A stretch of DNA of 64,000 nucleotides, from contig JACQVA010000006.1 of NCBI GenBank assembly GCA_016210005.1, forward strand, positions 62,001 through 126,000, read 5' to 3'. This DNA comes from Deltaproteobacteria bacterium. GTDB taxonomy: Bacteria; Desulfobacterota; Binatia; HRBIN30; JACQVA1. Under the pieces are notes generated by a model, which was given only the letters and a program-made list of their open reading frames with translations, was not told the origin of the DNA and ran no database searches. Positions 53,572 through 62,537 of the stretch are shown here, piece after piece (positions within the stretch are counted from its first letter, which is position 1; every line of letters starts with the position of its first letter). Both the position numbers and the translations under genes were made by a program.

Positions 53572-53585
53572 GCCCGGGCTCGGGC
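53572..53585 (+). terminator. possible hairpin after tRNA-Leu
   Basis: GCCCG-GGCT-CGGGC, a 5-bp GC stem 42 nt after the tRNA, followed by TTGATG rather than a T-run. Weak evidence. The rest of the 155-nt gap up to the DUF499 gene shows nothing else. Confidence 0.3.
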
Positions 53586-53684
53586 TTGATGCGTTCCCTG
53601 AAATCCCGTGTGAGCGTCATCGTGCCCGCCGGGCCGTATCTTTTCACGACACATCGAGGTCGACGTCCAGGCCGAGCGCAGGAT

Positions 53685-56600
53685 TCAGCCTAGCAGGAAC
53701 CCTTCTCTGATCTTCCTCAGCAACTCGTTGAACCTGGCAATGGAGTCTTTGTCGAGCTGCGCCTTTCCGTCGCCGAGTTCGATACTGACATGAAATCGAA
53801 TCGGGACGTTCGCGCGGGCGCGTAGCTGCAACAGCTCGGACATGTGATCCGCGAGATCTTGCAGCTCCGACGGCTCCAACTCGGCACTCGCGACTGCCAC
53901 GTTGCGCTTCGGCTCCTGCTCTTTCTCTTTGCTTCTCCCCGATTGGTCTCCCACCTGGAGCTCGACCAGACGCGCCCCCTCGAATGAGCACGGCCACTCA
54001 GGTCCAGCCGATTGCTTGATGAACCGCGCCCGCAGCGCCGCGTCGATCGCATCACGAACCGTCTTCCAGGGCAGCGTGCGCCCCGCCTTCTGAGAGAGCG
54101 CGGTCGCGAGCGACAGTGCTGTCGTCGATCCGTCCTTCCAGGCTTGAGGGAGGCTTTCGGGCATCGTCTCGGCCGGCGCGATGATCGGTGGCGGCGGCCG
54201 CAGCACTGTGGCGTCGTCCAGCAACCCGGGTGGGATTGATTCGCCGAGGAGACTCGCGGGGCCGGCGAGCAGCCAGATGAGTCCCGCTTCGACAGCTTGA
54301 CTCACCGCCGTTTCGACGACTGCGCGTGACGCCTTCGGAATCTGGAGGGGCTCGGTGAAGCCTTCGCGTTGGATCTGTACGACCCGCCCGCCACCGAAGT
54401 AGGCGACGACGTCTTGCAGGGTGATCTGCTCGTTCGACCACAACTCCGGAAGTCCGCTCGGGCGAAGTAGCTCTGGGTCAATCTCGCCCAGCTCCGCAGC
54501 GTGCGGAAGCACCAGTTCCAGCGCGGGATCATTCAGGGCCGCATCATCCGGTTTGCTTTTCCACCACGTTCGGAACGTTCGATCCGGTCGCATCAATCGC
54601 AGCACGAATGTTCCCTGCGCGCAGCCCTCGACCAACGTATCCAGGATCGCCCGCGCCTTGAGCATCTTCGGCAGATGCGGAAGCTGAGCGAAGGCGCCGG
54701 CGAGATCTTTCACCCGTCGGCTCGTCTCGCCCTGCTTCCATAAGTCGTACGGGCCGTCCGGTAGCATTGCATCAGCAGTGATCGCGGTATCTTGGATGCG
54801 CGAACGCGAGTCGCTCTTTATCGTGGTGAACGCCGGATCATCGGTGATCGTAATCTTGAAGGCCTGCACGTCGTCCGTCTGAGACACTGTTACGACGATA
54901 CAGTATGCTTGGTTAATCGCATCCGGCATCCTCTTTCTCGCCTTGTCGATGCTCATGGTGAGTGTCGCCATGCGCGACGGATCGAGGCTGGCGCCTCGCT
55001 GTTCCTCTTCGCGCAAATCGTGCTGGACTTGCTCCCAGCCCAGATAGTCTCTGACACGGCCCATCGCGACCTCAAGGCCATCCTTCGACGGCGTCAGCAG
55101 GATCACTGCGTTCCGGAACACGCGCGGCTTGTCAGGCCCCGTCGTCTCGTCGAGAAAGCGGCGCGCCTCAGCACTCGGCTTGCCTGACTCCGATGCGGCG
55201 CTTAGTCCAAGCACGGCGTAGCGGAACAGTCCGTCGTCATCGACTTCACGCGGCCGTGCCGGCAGCGTGTGTACGCGCACGCCCGCCGCTTGTGCACCGG
55301 ATGTCAGCGTCTTCGTTCGACCGATCTCGTCGATGAGACGGGCCTTCACAGTGTCATCTGGTATCTCGCTCGTCGCTTTGGCGTGCATCTGGGTCAGGTT
55401 AGGTCGGTTCCCCATACGCCATTGACTGGGCAGCGTATCGTCGCCGGACGCGAAGCGATCGTCGAGCCAATGACTCGTCTGCGCCCAGCGAGTCAATCCT
55501 TTCTCCAATTCAATTTTGTCTGGTCGCGTTGGACCTAGGAGCACCATCAGGTCACGCGTCTTCGCGCTCTGACCAATCGGCTGCGAGTGTAGAAACGTTG
55601 CCGTGACAGCTTGCTCGATCTCACGGAAGTTGAGCCCCACGGATTCGCGTTGAATGTCGCGCGCTCGTGTCAGCTCGCCGTCGAGAATGCCGGTCCACGC
55701 CTGCTTCTTGCCTTCGTGTTCTTCGGTGTCGGCCACGCTAACGAGTTCGCGCACGGCTTCTGCGAGTCCGGCGGCGTTCGGGGCGTTGAGGAATACTGCC
55801 GGTCCAACCACTGGAGACGTGTCCCATTTTTCCGCCTCGCGGAGTGCCAGGGCGAAGGTCCGCAGCAGTCCGCGGGTGCGTTGAAAACCGGCCAACTGTG
55901 TCCACTTTTCGTAAAGAACCTCGGTCAGGTCGGGATGGAACGGGTAGCTGTCGAGGAATCGCTTCTCCGCGGAGCTACCTTGCCGTGCAGTCAGTTCGTC
56001 AAGCGCCTTGATGCCCTGCAGTGCCGCGATCACGTGTGACCGGAACACGTTGCTGTCGCGAATCGAATCGGGTGTGAAGAACCGCCTCCGTAGCACCTCG
56101 GCGACGTCTTCTTTCACTACCGGCTCAACCCCCTCCTCCTTCTGTCGGCGGAAGATGTCGTATAGCTCGTTCAGGATTTGCCGGCCGAATGAATCACTCT
56201 TCTTGGGATCGGTGGCCAACAGCGAGGCGACGATACAGCAACGGTCAACTTTGGTCGCGGCCTGCGTCAGATACTGAAAGAAATTGACCAGGCGGCCGCG
56301 CTGCTCGTCTGCCTGACCGATCTCGCGAGCGTACATCAGAACTTCATCGATCAGGATCAGCACCCCCAGGTTCTGCTTCACCGGTATCTCCAGGAGATCC
56401 GTGAGCACGTTCTCTGCGGGCGCTGTCTCGCGTTCCTCCGCTTTGCGATCCGCGTGCAACATTTTGAGCCCATCATCGCCGGCGATCTGATACGCGAGAA
56501 CGCTCCAGGGCCGCTTCAGTCGCCGTACCTTACCCGCCGGCGAGCGGACATCCATGCCGCTCTCAACATCGAGCTTGTCGAAGCAGAGGCCTGCAACCCT

Positions 56601-56987
56601 GGCTTGAAGGGGGCGCTGGCCGATTGTTTGAATGAACTCCTGCACCGACGGCAGGTCCGGCAATGCATCCGGGTCGTGGACAAGATGCCGGAGGGTGATC
56701 AGCGTGTGCGTCTTGCCGCCGCCATAGGTCAGCTCGAGCTGACGGACCGCCTTGTCATTCTTGCCGGCCACGCGCAGCACGACGTCACGTACCAACGATC
56801 GCAAGTTGTGCGTCGGGAACGTCAGCGCAAAGAAGTTCTCTGGTTTCTCATAGATCGGCCGCTTGCCGCTCTGCATCAAGACCTCGTAGAGGTCCGCGGC
56901 AAACATGTGCAGCGGCAATTCTCCCGACTTCAAGTCGTCCCGTAGTCGCACTACCTGATGCCAGGGTGTCCATGCTAGCTTCGGCAT
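53685..56987 (-). CDS. DUF499 domain AAA+ ATPase
   Basis: 1,100 aa. The N-terminal ATPase has Walker A YGGGKTHT (GGGKTH at 89-94) and Walker B VLILIDEVLMYA. The family landmarks ALTFPTHNL, RRRFFTPDSIRD and SYPFHPDLTEVLYEKW identify DUF499 (COG1483). The C-terminal part is a winged-helix/DUF-type region, and the last 130 residues are charged. DUF499 ATPases co-occur with DUF1156 methyltransferases and helicases in genomic defence islands. It is the last gene of the - strand set; the start has AGGAAC only. An inverted-repeat element lies right upstream. Confidence 0.9.
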   Translation of the reverse strand: MPKLAWTPWHQVVRLRDDLKSGELPLHMFAADLYEVLMQSGKRPIYEKPENFFALTFPTHNLRSLVRDVVLRVAGKNDKAVRQLELTYGGGKTHTLITLRHLVHDPDALPDLPSVQEFIQTIGQRPLQARVAGLCFDKLDVESGMDVRSPAGKVRRLKRPWSVLAYQIAGDDGLKMLHADRKAEERETAPAENVLTDLLEIPVKQNLGVLILIDEVLMYAREIGQADEQRGRLVNFFQYLTQAATKVDRCCIVASLLATDPKKSDSFGRQILNELYDIFRRQKEEGVEPVVKEDVAEVLRRRFFTPDSIRDSNVFRSHVIAALQGIKALDELTARQGSSAEKRFLDSYPFHPDLTEVLYEKWTQLAGFQRTRGLLRTFALALREAEKWDTSPVVGPAVFLNAPNAAGLAEAVRELVSVADTEEHEGKKQAWTGILDGELTRARDIQRESVGLNFREIEQAVTATFLHSQPIGQSAKTRDLMVLLGPTRPDKIELEKGLTRWAQTSHWLDDRFASGDDTLPSQWRMGNRPNLTQMHAKATSEIPDDTVKARLIDEIGRTKTLTSGAQAAGVRVHTLPARPREVDDDGLFRYAVLGLSAASESGKPSAEARRFLDETTGPDKPRVFRNAVILLTPSKDGLEVAMGRVRDYLGWEQVQHDLREEEQRGASLDPSRMATLTMSIDKARKRMPDAINQAYCIVVTVSQTDDVQAFKITITDDPAFTTIKSDSRSRIQDTAITADAMLPDGPYDLWKQGETSRRVKDLAGAFAQLPHLPKMLKARAILDTLVEGCAQGTFVLRLMRPDRTFRTWWKSKPDDAALNDPALELVLPHAAELGEIDPELLRPSGLPELWSNEQITLQDVVAYFGGGRVVQIQREGFTEPLQIPKASRAVVETAVSQAVEAGLIWLLAGPASLLGESIPPGLLDDATVLRPPPPIIAPAETMPESLPQAWKDGSTTALSLATALSQKAGRTLPWKTVRDAIDAALRARFIKQSAGPEWPCSFEGARLVELQVGDQSGRSKEKEQEPKRNVAVASAELEPSELQDLADHMSELLQLRARANVPIRFHVSIELGDGKAQLDKDSIARFNELLRKIREGFLLG

Positions 56988-57004
56988 CTTGTTCCTCCAA
57001 TCAA

Positions 57005-57088
57005 TCCACAGATGACGCAGCTGACACAGATGAAGGGATGCAATTCCTCTTCGGGCCTCTATCTGTGGCCATCTGCGTCATCTGTGGA
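57005..57088. repeat. inverted-repeat element, copy R1
   Basis: Left arm TCCACAGATGACGCAGCTG... (57005-57031) and right arm 57061-57088, which is its near-perfect inverse. The arms consist of CAGATGAC-type 9-nt words. They are separated by 29 bp of unique sequence. It spans the 3' end of the GxxExxY gene and the spacer before DUF499. Confidence 0.88.
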
Positions 57089-57490
57089 CTTGGTATAAAT
57101 GAAGCGTTTGTGTTCGAGTCGTGGTGTGCCGAAGTTCAGCAACAGCCCGGTACTGAAGCCCGTCGCCTTGAGATAGTTGATGACCTGGGCATCTTCGGGG
57201 CCACCAAGCACCCCCAGCGCCTTCAGCTCGACGATGACTCCGTCGTAGCATACGAAGTCTGCCCGGTATGAACAGGATAGCTGCGCACCTTTGTAGGAGA
57301 TGGGAAGCTCGACTTCACGGCGAAACGGAATGGCACGACTCTCAAGTTCAATCGCGAGTGCTTCCTGATAGACCGCCTCCAGAAAGCCGCACCCCAATTG
57401 CCGATGCACCTCCATGGCAGCTCCGATGATCGCGTAGGTTCTGGGATCTCTATCCACAGATTGCGCAGATGACACAGATGAATTCTCCAT
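57059..57490 (-). CDS. GxxExxY protein (PD-(D/E)XK nuclease-like fold)
   Basis: About 143 aa from the ATG at 57490. The family signature is [11 protein letters not shown], followed by the nuclease-like beta core [18 protein letters not shown] (D...E-x-K). Members are small proteins of unknown role, perhaps nuclease-derived. Its start region is partly repeat element R2 and its last nine codons (STDDADGHR) are encoded by the arm of R1. Longer in-frame starts at 57520 or 57577 run through R2 and overlap DUF1156. It may be a passenger between the defence genes. Confidence 0.82.
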   Translation of the reverse strand: MENSSVSSAQSVDRDPRTYAIIGAAMEVHRQLGCGFLEAVYQEALAIELESRAIPFRREVELPISYKGAQLSCSYRADFVCYDGVIVELKALGVLGGPEDAQVINYLKATGFSTGLLLNFGTPRLEHKRFIYTKSTDDADGHR

Positions 57491-57527
57491 TTGCTTTCTA
57501 TCTGCGTCCATCTGCGTCATCTGCGGA
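57453..57527. repeat. inverted-repeat element, copy R2
   Basis: Left arm TCCACAGATTGCGCAGATG... (57453-57480), right arm 57500-57527, with 19 bp between. It covers the start of the GxxExxY gene and the stop of the DUF1156 gene. Confidence 0.88.
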
Positions 57528-60500
57528 TTCAAACCCAAGCGGCACCTGTTTCTGCTCAGGCGTGGCGCCCTTGGCACCGATGTGGTTGGCGAGGCTCTCC
57601 AGAATCTGCAGTTCCTCGCGGTCCGGGCGCTTGTCGTGACGTGCCAGTTCGATCAACGACTGCATAACGCGCTTGAACAGTTCTTGGCGGCGCAGGCCGT
57701 GGTCATCGAGGTATTGATCAACCTGGTGAACGTCTCCGGCGTGCCAGAGGTGCATCAAGCGGTGGATGCGATCAATCAGTGGAACGGCACGACCGCTCGG
57801 CGCTTCGTAACCCAGGGATCTGGCCTTGCGTTGCGACCATGACTTGAGCCGCGCCCGACTTCCCGAACCCTCCTCTTCTGCGTTGGCTTCGGTGGCGCCG
57901 TCCTCCGTGCCGGCGTCTTCGTCATCCTCTTGCTGAGCGGACTCACCGCCGCTCTTCACGACCAGGTCCCAGGTGTTGGTGAGGTCATGGTCCGAAAGAC
58001 CGCACGACACCGCATAGAGGATGACGGCGCCGACCGGTGCGTCATCGATACCGAAGTCGTAACGGTGGAGCAGGTAGTAGGCGGTCGACTCGTCGAGCCG
58101 CTCTGCCGCTGCCGCATCTGCATCACCGCCGTGCCCCCGGGACAGTACCTGTCCCACTACATAATCGACGACGATGCGGCGGACGTGAGTGAGGAACTCC
58201 GAGACGGTCATCAGTTTGCCCGGATCCGTTGTTTTCTTTACTGCCGGATGCTTGCTGTACGCCTCCAGTGCCGGGCCGGTAGCGGCCCACACGAAGTCCG
58301 GGCCACGGATTCCAGCATCCCAGAACTCGCGCAGGCGGACGCCGATGTTCGCGCGCATGTCGGCTAGGACTCTTGTGTCCCAGCCGGGCTGGGCGATTGC
58401 GGGGCGCTTCTTGCACACTAGCCATACTGAAGAAGCGAGCGCCGCGGCGCTCTGCGCTCGCATCCGAGTACCCCGCTCGGTTTCGACGGGCCAGGAGCCG
58501 TCGACAGCGAAGCCGGCGCGAATGATTGCGGAAACCAGTGTCTCCCAAGCATCAGGCTGCTTATTGGCGAAAACAATCACGAGTCGTCCTTCTGATCGCA
58601 GTGCCGCTGCGCAGCGAACGAAGGCCATTGCCATTCCATCCTCGTACGCCTGCTTGGATTTCGCGGCATCGTTTCCGTGACGGCTTGCCTCGTCAATCAG
58701 TTCTCCATCACCCTCATCTTCGTTCCACTTTGGCGCGAGCGGACTCGCAAAGGCCGAGTCAAAGTCCGAAGATGAACCCCACAGGGACCGACGAAGCAGT
58801 ATGTAGAAGTAATCCATCAAGTCCGAGTACGGGATCGCATCGTAGTACGGAGGATCGGTCAGGATGAGGTCAAACTCACTTCCAACCGATCGGACCGCTG
58901 ATGTCCGGCGTGCAATCGGTGAAGGCGCCCCGGAAGCCGCCAACCCAACGTGAGCATTCGCGAGAGCCACCCAATCGATTGCGCTCTGGTATCCGCCACT
59001 GGTGTCGGCGAGTGGGTTCGTGTCGGCAAAGTCCCACAGCATGGACAGAGCGAAGCGGGCGAATGTACCTTCGATCTTCTCGCCGCCCTGGTTCCACCTC
59101 GATAGCGTACTGGTCTGATTTGAGAGCCTGTCCAGCATGAGAGCCAAGTAGGCCCCAACAGCCTCAACCCATTCTTGAGCGTACTTGCTCGTCTCCAACG
59201 ATTCACGCGCGGCACGCGTTCGTCTGACGAATGTCCCGAGCGTGAGCAATTGGCGAGTGGTGAAGAGTTTACGCCACCTGTCGAAGCCGTAGAGCGGCAC
59301 GCGCATGCCGAGCGCTTCGGCACTCGGTGTCGGTTCCTCGGGGATACCGAAGGGCACATCGGCGAATGCAGCCTCAAGTTTCGCGTCGCTAGGCGTCGCG
59401 ATGTCGATCTCGTGCGCGGTTGGTCGCCGGTACTCTTTGGCGCTCGGACCACTCACGACGACCGCAGTCATGATTGCGGATAGGCGTCCGGCCTGTCCCT
59501 CAACGCGGATGTCTTCCATCGTCATGATGGCAGGGCAGCAGGGGCACTTGGCGCCCGCACGCGACATGGTTCCCGCGCCGAACTTCTTGTCATGTTCACG
59601 GCGCTGGGCGGCATTGCCGCCTTTGACGGGCGCGTTCGTATCGATACCGAACTCAACGCCACTCTCATCGGGCTTCGGCGTCACCGTCAGCACCACCCGC
59701 TTCCTGTCCTTCTTCGCCAGCCAGCGTGTTTTCAGCAGCGGCAGCATGGTTCGGCAATTCTTACACACAACCGTGCGTGCCCAGAGGTACGCCGCCGTTG
59801 GCTTGGCAACCCAGCGCGGGTTCAACTTGTGCCCAAGGTACTCCGTTGAGAACTCGGCGTTGAGCGACTCAATGTCAGGCGCGCCGTCTTCTTTGATCGG
59901 CACCAACTGCATGGGCTGCGCCTCGTAAGCTTTCCCCGGTTTGAGCGGCTGGAACTCGGCGTAGACGGGATAATACTTCGCCAGATCCCGCCGCGCGTGC
60001 TTGAACACCCATTGCCCCCACGCCCGCACGTGCCAGGCAAGGTCACCTTCGATATCGACATCGTGAGAAGTGAAGAGATGCCCCTGCTCGGCTTCGGCAT
60101 TGCGTCGTTGAGGCGCGCGTTGGCCCAACCGCGCCTGGAGCTTGCGATACGTGGCCTTCGCCTCGCCTTTGGTCTGGCCTTTAGACTTCTCGAAGAACGC
60201 CAGCATAAATTCCTCGTTCGAGAGAATGAAGTCGGGCAGTGGCCGTGTCTGGCCCGCAAGCTTCTGCGGGTGCTCGAGCGTGCACTTCAGGATGAACCAA
60301 GAAACGGGATTGATATCGTTGGCCGTCACCTCGCAACCCAATCGCATCGCCTCAAGCGGAATGGCACCGCCGCCAGCGAATGGATCGAGCACCCGAGGCG
60401 GGCGCCCGCCATAGGTCTGGCGGATTTCCTTGCGGAACCACTCGATGTCGTCCTTCTGTGTCTGGACGATCTCGCGTTCGTCCTTCGTTTTGGGGTCACC

Positions 60501-60818
60501 GTACCAGTGAAGGATGCCACCTTCCGTTACTTCCTTCTCGCGCTCGACGATCGAACCGTTCGGCATCTTCTTGCGCTCGACGATCTTCTTCACCCGACCA
60601 CCGATCTTCTCACACAGTTCGCGGCGCTTCTCGGGATCGCCGGGATCGGGCAGCAGCGTGGCGATCAGGGCCGCACGGCACGCCGCGAGGGGCCGGCGCG
60701 CCGGCCAGATGTGCAGCGTCGAGATGTGCCCGTGCCGGACGTTCTTCTCGTGGACCGAGTCCAGCGAGGCTTGCTTCAGGGGGAAGGAAAATTCAATGAG
60801 ACGCGGAAAGTCAGGCAT
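57498..60818 (-). CDS. DUF1156 domain DNA (adenine-type) methyltransferase
   Basis: 1,106 aa. It begins with the DUF1156 block ([12 protein letters not shown]). SAM-binding motif I is [13 protein letters not shown] (145 on). A zinc-ribbon-like pair (CKNC, KCPCC) is in the middle. The catalytic DPPY motif lies at about 655-658 ([19 protein letters not shown]). The family (COG1743) are Zn-ribbon N6-adenine-type methyltransferases often beside DUF499 and SNF2-type helicases. The C-terminal tail [10 protein letters not shown] is encoded by repeat R2. Presumably it marks self DNA for the island's restriction activity. Confidence 0.92.
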   Translation of the reverse strand: MPDFPRLIEFSFPLKQASLDSVHEKNVRHGHISTLHIWPARRPLAACRAALIATLLPDPGDPEKRRELCEKIGGRVKKIVERKKMPNGSIVEREKEVTEGGILHWYGDPKTKDEREIVQTQKDDIEWFRKEIRQTYGGRPPRVLDPFAGGGAIPLEAMRLGCEVTANDINPVSWFILKCTLEHPQKLAGQTRPLPDFILSNEEFMLAFFEKSKGQTKGEAKATYRKLQARLGQRAPQRRNAEAEQGHLFTSHDVDIEGDLAWHVRAWGQWVFKHARRDLAKYYPVYAEFQPLKPGKAYEAQPMQLVPIKEDGAPDIESLNAEFSTEYLGHKLNPRWVAKPTAAYLWARTVVCKNCRTMLPLLKTRWLAKKDRKRVVLTVTPKPDESGVEFGIDTNAPVKGGNAAQRREHDKKFGAGTMSRAGAKCPCCPAIMTMEDIRVEGQAGRLSAIMTAVVVSGPSAKEYRRPTAHEIDIATPSDAKLEAAFADVPFGIPEEPTPSAEALGMRVPLYGFDRWRKLFTTRQLLTLGTFVRRTRAARESLETSKYAQEWVEAVGAYLALMLDRLSNQTSTLSRWNQGGEKIEGTFARFALSMLWDFADTNPLADTSGGYQSAIDWVALANAHVGLAASGAPSPIARRTSAVRSVGSEFDLILTDPPYYDAIPYSDLMDYFYILLRRSLWGSSSDFDSAFASPLAPKWNEDEGDGELIDEASRHGNDAAKSKQAYEDGMAMAFVRCAAALRSEGRLVIVFANKQPDAWETLVSAIIRAGFAVDGSWPVETERGTRMRAQSAAALASSVWLVCKKRPAIAQPGWDTRVLADMRANIGVRLREFWDAGIRGPDFVWAATGPALEAYSKHPAVKKTTDPGKLMTVSEFLTHVRRIVVDYVVGQVLSRGHGGDADAAAAERLDESTAYYLLHRYDFGIDDAPVGAVILYAVSCGLSDHDLTNTWDLVVKSGGESAQQEDDEDAGTEDGATEANAEEEGSGSRARLKSWSQRKARSLGYEAPSGRAVPLIDRIHRLMHLWHAGDVHQVDQYLDDHGLRRQELFKRVMQSLIELARHDKRPDREELQILESLANHIGAKGATPEQKQVPLGFESADDADGRR

Positions 60819-60830
60819 GCATCACCTCAG

Positions 60831-60914
60831 TCCGCAGATGGCGCAGATGACACAGATAGAAGACCGAGGCGCACACTGGTTCTTTCATCTGCGTTAATCT
60901 GCGTCATCTGTGGA
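60831..60914. repeat. inverted-repeat element, copy R3
   Basis: Left arm TCCGCAGATGGCGCAGATG... (60831-60857), right arm 60887-60914, with 29 bp between. It fills almost the whole 97-bp spacer between the DUF1156 start and the DUF4143-type ATPase stop. Confidence 0.9.
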
Positions 60915-60915
60915 T

Positions 60916-62415
60916 TCACCTCAGCCACAGGAGCGCGGAAAGAGAGATCGGAATGATCCGCGGGTCGGGAATGGCGACACCGTCTTCCATCGTCACCAGC
61001 AGACCGAACGGGGCGTTGTAGACGGTCTTTTCGAGGAAGGCGCGTAGACCGCGCGTGTCGTCGTGGGGATCGATGCGCTTACGATGCTTGACTTCGATTG
61101 GAATTCGCCGCGTGCCCACCGTGATTACGAAATCCACCTCGGGCTCCGCGCCGCGCTCAGGAAAGTGCGCCAGATCAATCCCCGGGATGGCACCAAGGAA
61201 GTAGCCGAGCGTGCTCTCCGCCAAGTGGCCGGCCAGGTCGTACAAGTGGGGCTCGCGCTGCAGCCCCTCCGGGTCGAGAGGCACGATCTCCTGGAGCCAC
61301 CCGGCGCGCAGTGCATGGTCGCAGAGGCAGATCTTCGGAGGTGACTTCCTTTTCTTGAGCCGCAACTCCAGCGGCTGGACGAGCCGAATCAAGAGCGTGC
61401 CGTCAAGAAACCGCAGATAGTTGAGGATTCGGTTCCAGCCGATGTTGCCCGCCAACGCCTGCTGGATTTCGGGCACGAACACTTTCTGGCCGGGCGTTTG
61501 TCCGGCATAGCGACAGCACAGACGGAACACTTCTTCGAGCAGCTTCTCATCACGCTTGACGCCGCGGGACCCCATTCGCAGATCGTGCTTGATAGCGCGC
61601 TTGATCACGGTCTCGTTCAGGTAATCCGCCATCTCCGGCCACGGCATCTCATGCCGCTCATGTGCAATCGGATAGCCGCCCCGTTCCGAAAAGGCGGTGA
61701 ACGCTTGCCATCGCATCTCGCGCTCCGCCTGCGCGTGCTTCACTGCTTGCTGCCAAAAGTTTGGCGTAGCCACGGCGTCCATCCCGTTGTCCGCCCAGTA
61801 CGGTGTGGGGGTGTTACCGAAGCGGAGCTGCGAGATCTCACGCAGGAGCAGCGTTCCGAGATCGACCGTCGTGATTCGCCCAGCGAGGCTGTCGCGACCA
61901 GCCTCGATCCGGAGTGAAGAACTACCGGTGACTAGCACACGGACTTGATGGTTATCGACTAAGTGCTTGATCTGTGGTGCCCAGGCATCCAGGTTCTGCA
62001 CCTCATCGAGCAGCAGATAGGCCGTGGCGCCCTCGCGGGCCAGCTCGTTGAACGTGCGCTTGAGAATGGACTGCTCAAACCATCGCGCAATGGTCAGGAC
62101 TGGGTCCTTGATCTCGCCAAGGCTCTCGATCTCATCGAACGGCACATACAGGATTCGGTGCGGGTTCAACCCATCGCCCAGGAACTGCTCCATGATCTGC
62201 CGTAGCAGCACCGTTTTCCCGACGCGGCGAGGGCCGCGGAGCACCGTTGCGGGCGTGAGCCCCGAAGTGAGCAGCCGCAGCAAGCGAGGAAAGATCCACC
62301 TGCGAAACGCGGGCACCTGCGGACCTGGCTTGCCTTGCCAGTGTGGGTTGAGGCCACGCAGGTTTTCGCCGAGCTCGAAGGACAAGGAGCCATGAAACAG
62401 ATTGGGATCAGTCAT
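60916..62415 (-). CDS. AAA ATPase with DUF4143-type C-terminal domain
   Basis: 499 aa. The N-terminal ATPase has Walker A RGPRRVGKTVLL and Walker B AYLLLDEVQNLDAW, sensor LVTGSSSLRI. The C-terminal part has a winged-helix stretch and a nuclease-like core (EVDFVITVGTRRIPIEVKHRK) of the DUF4143 kind. Such ATPases are common in mobile and defence contexts, but their role is mostly unknown. It is coupled loosely to its neighbours through R3 and R4. It could be an extra module, not part of the core methyltransferase-helicase system. Confidence 0.87.
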   Translation of the reverse strand: MTDPNLFHGSLSFELGENLRGLNPHWQGKPGPQVPAFRRWIFPRLLRLLTSGLTPATVLRGPRRVGKTVLLRQIMEQFLGDGLNPHRILYVPFDEIESLGEIKDPVLTIARWFEQSILKRTFNELAREGATAYLLLDEVQNLDAWAPQIKHLVDNHQVRVLVTGSSSLRIEAGRDSLAGRITTVDLGTLLLREISQLRFGNTPTPYWADNGMDAVATPNFWQQAVKHAQAEREMRWQAFTAFSERGGYPIAHERHEMPWPEMADYLNETVIKRAIKHDLRMGSRGVKRDEKLLEEVFRLCCRYAGQTPGQKVFVPEIQQALAGNIGWNRILNYLRFLDGTLLIRLVQPLELRLKKRKSPPKICLCDHALRAGWLQEIVPLDPEGLQREPHLYDLAGHLAESTLGYFLGAIPGIDLAHFPERGAEPEVDFVITVGTRRIPIEVKHRKRIDPHDDTRGLRAFLEKTVYNAPFGLLVTMEDGVAIPDPRIIPISLSALLWLR

Positions 62416-62458
62416 GCGTCGCTCACCTCCGCCACGTGATTGCCGAGAACGGGATTGA

Positions 62459-62537
62459 TCCGCAGATGGCGCAGATGGCCACAGATATTAGATGCCGCCT
62501 GACGTCCCTATCTGCGCTCATCTGTGTCATCTGTGGA
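62459..62537. repeat. inverted-repeat element, copy R4
   Basis: Left arm TCCGCAGATGGCGCAGATGG... (62459-62486), right arm 62510-62537, with 23 bp between. It covers the spacer upstream of the ATPase and the last codons of the helicase-like gene. Confidence 0.9.

Noticed and set aside
53644-53997. Small - strand gene next to tRNA-Leu
   Set aside because: It overlaps the well-supported DUF499 gene in another frame and has Arg-rich shadow composition.
57005-62537. CRISPR array from evenly similar repeats
   Set aside because: Copies are kilobases apart, each is an inverted pair, and there are no spacers or cas genes.
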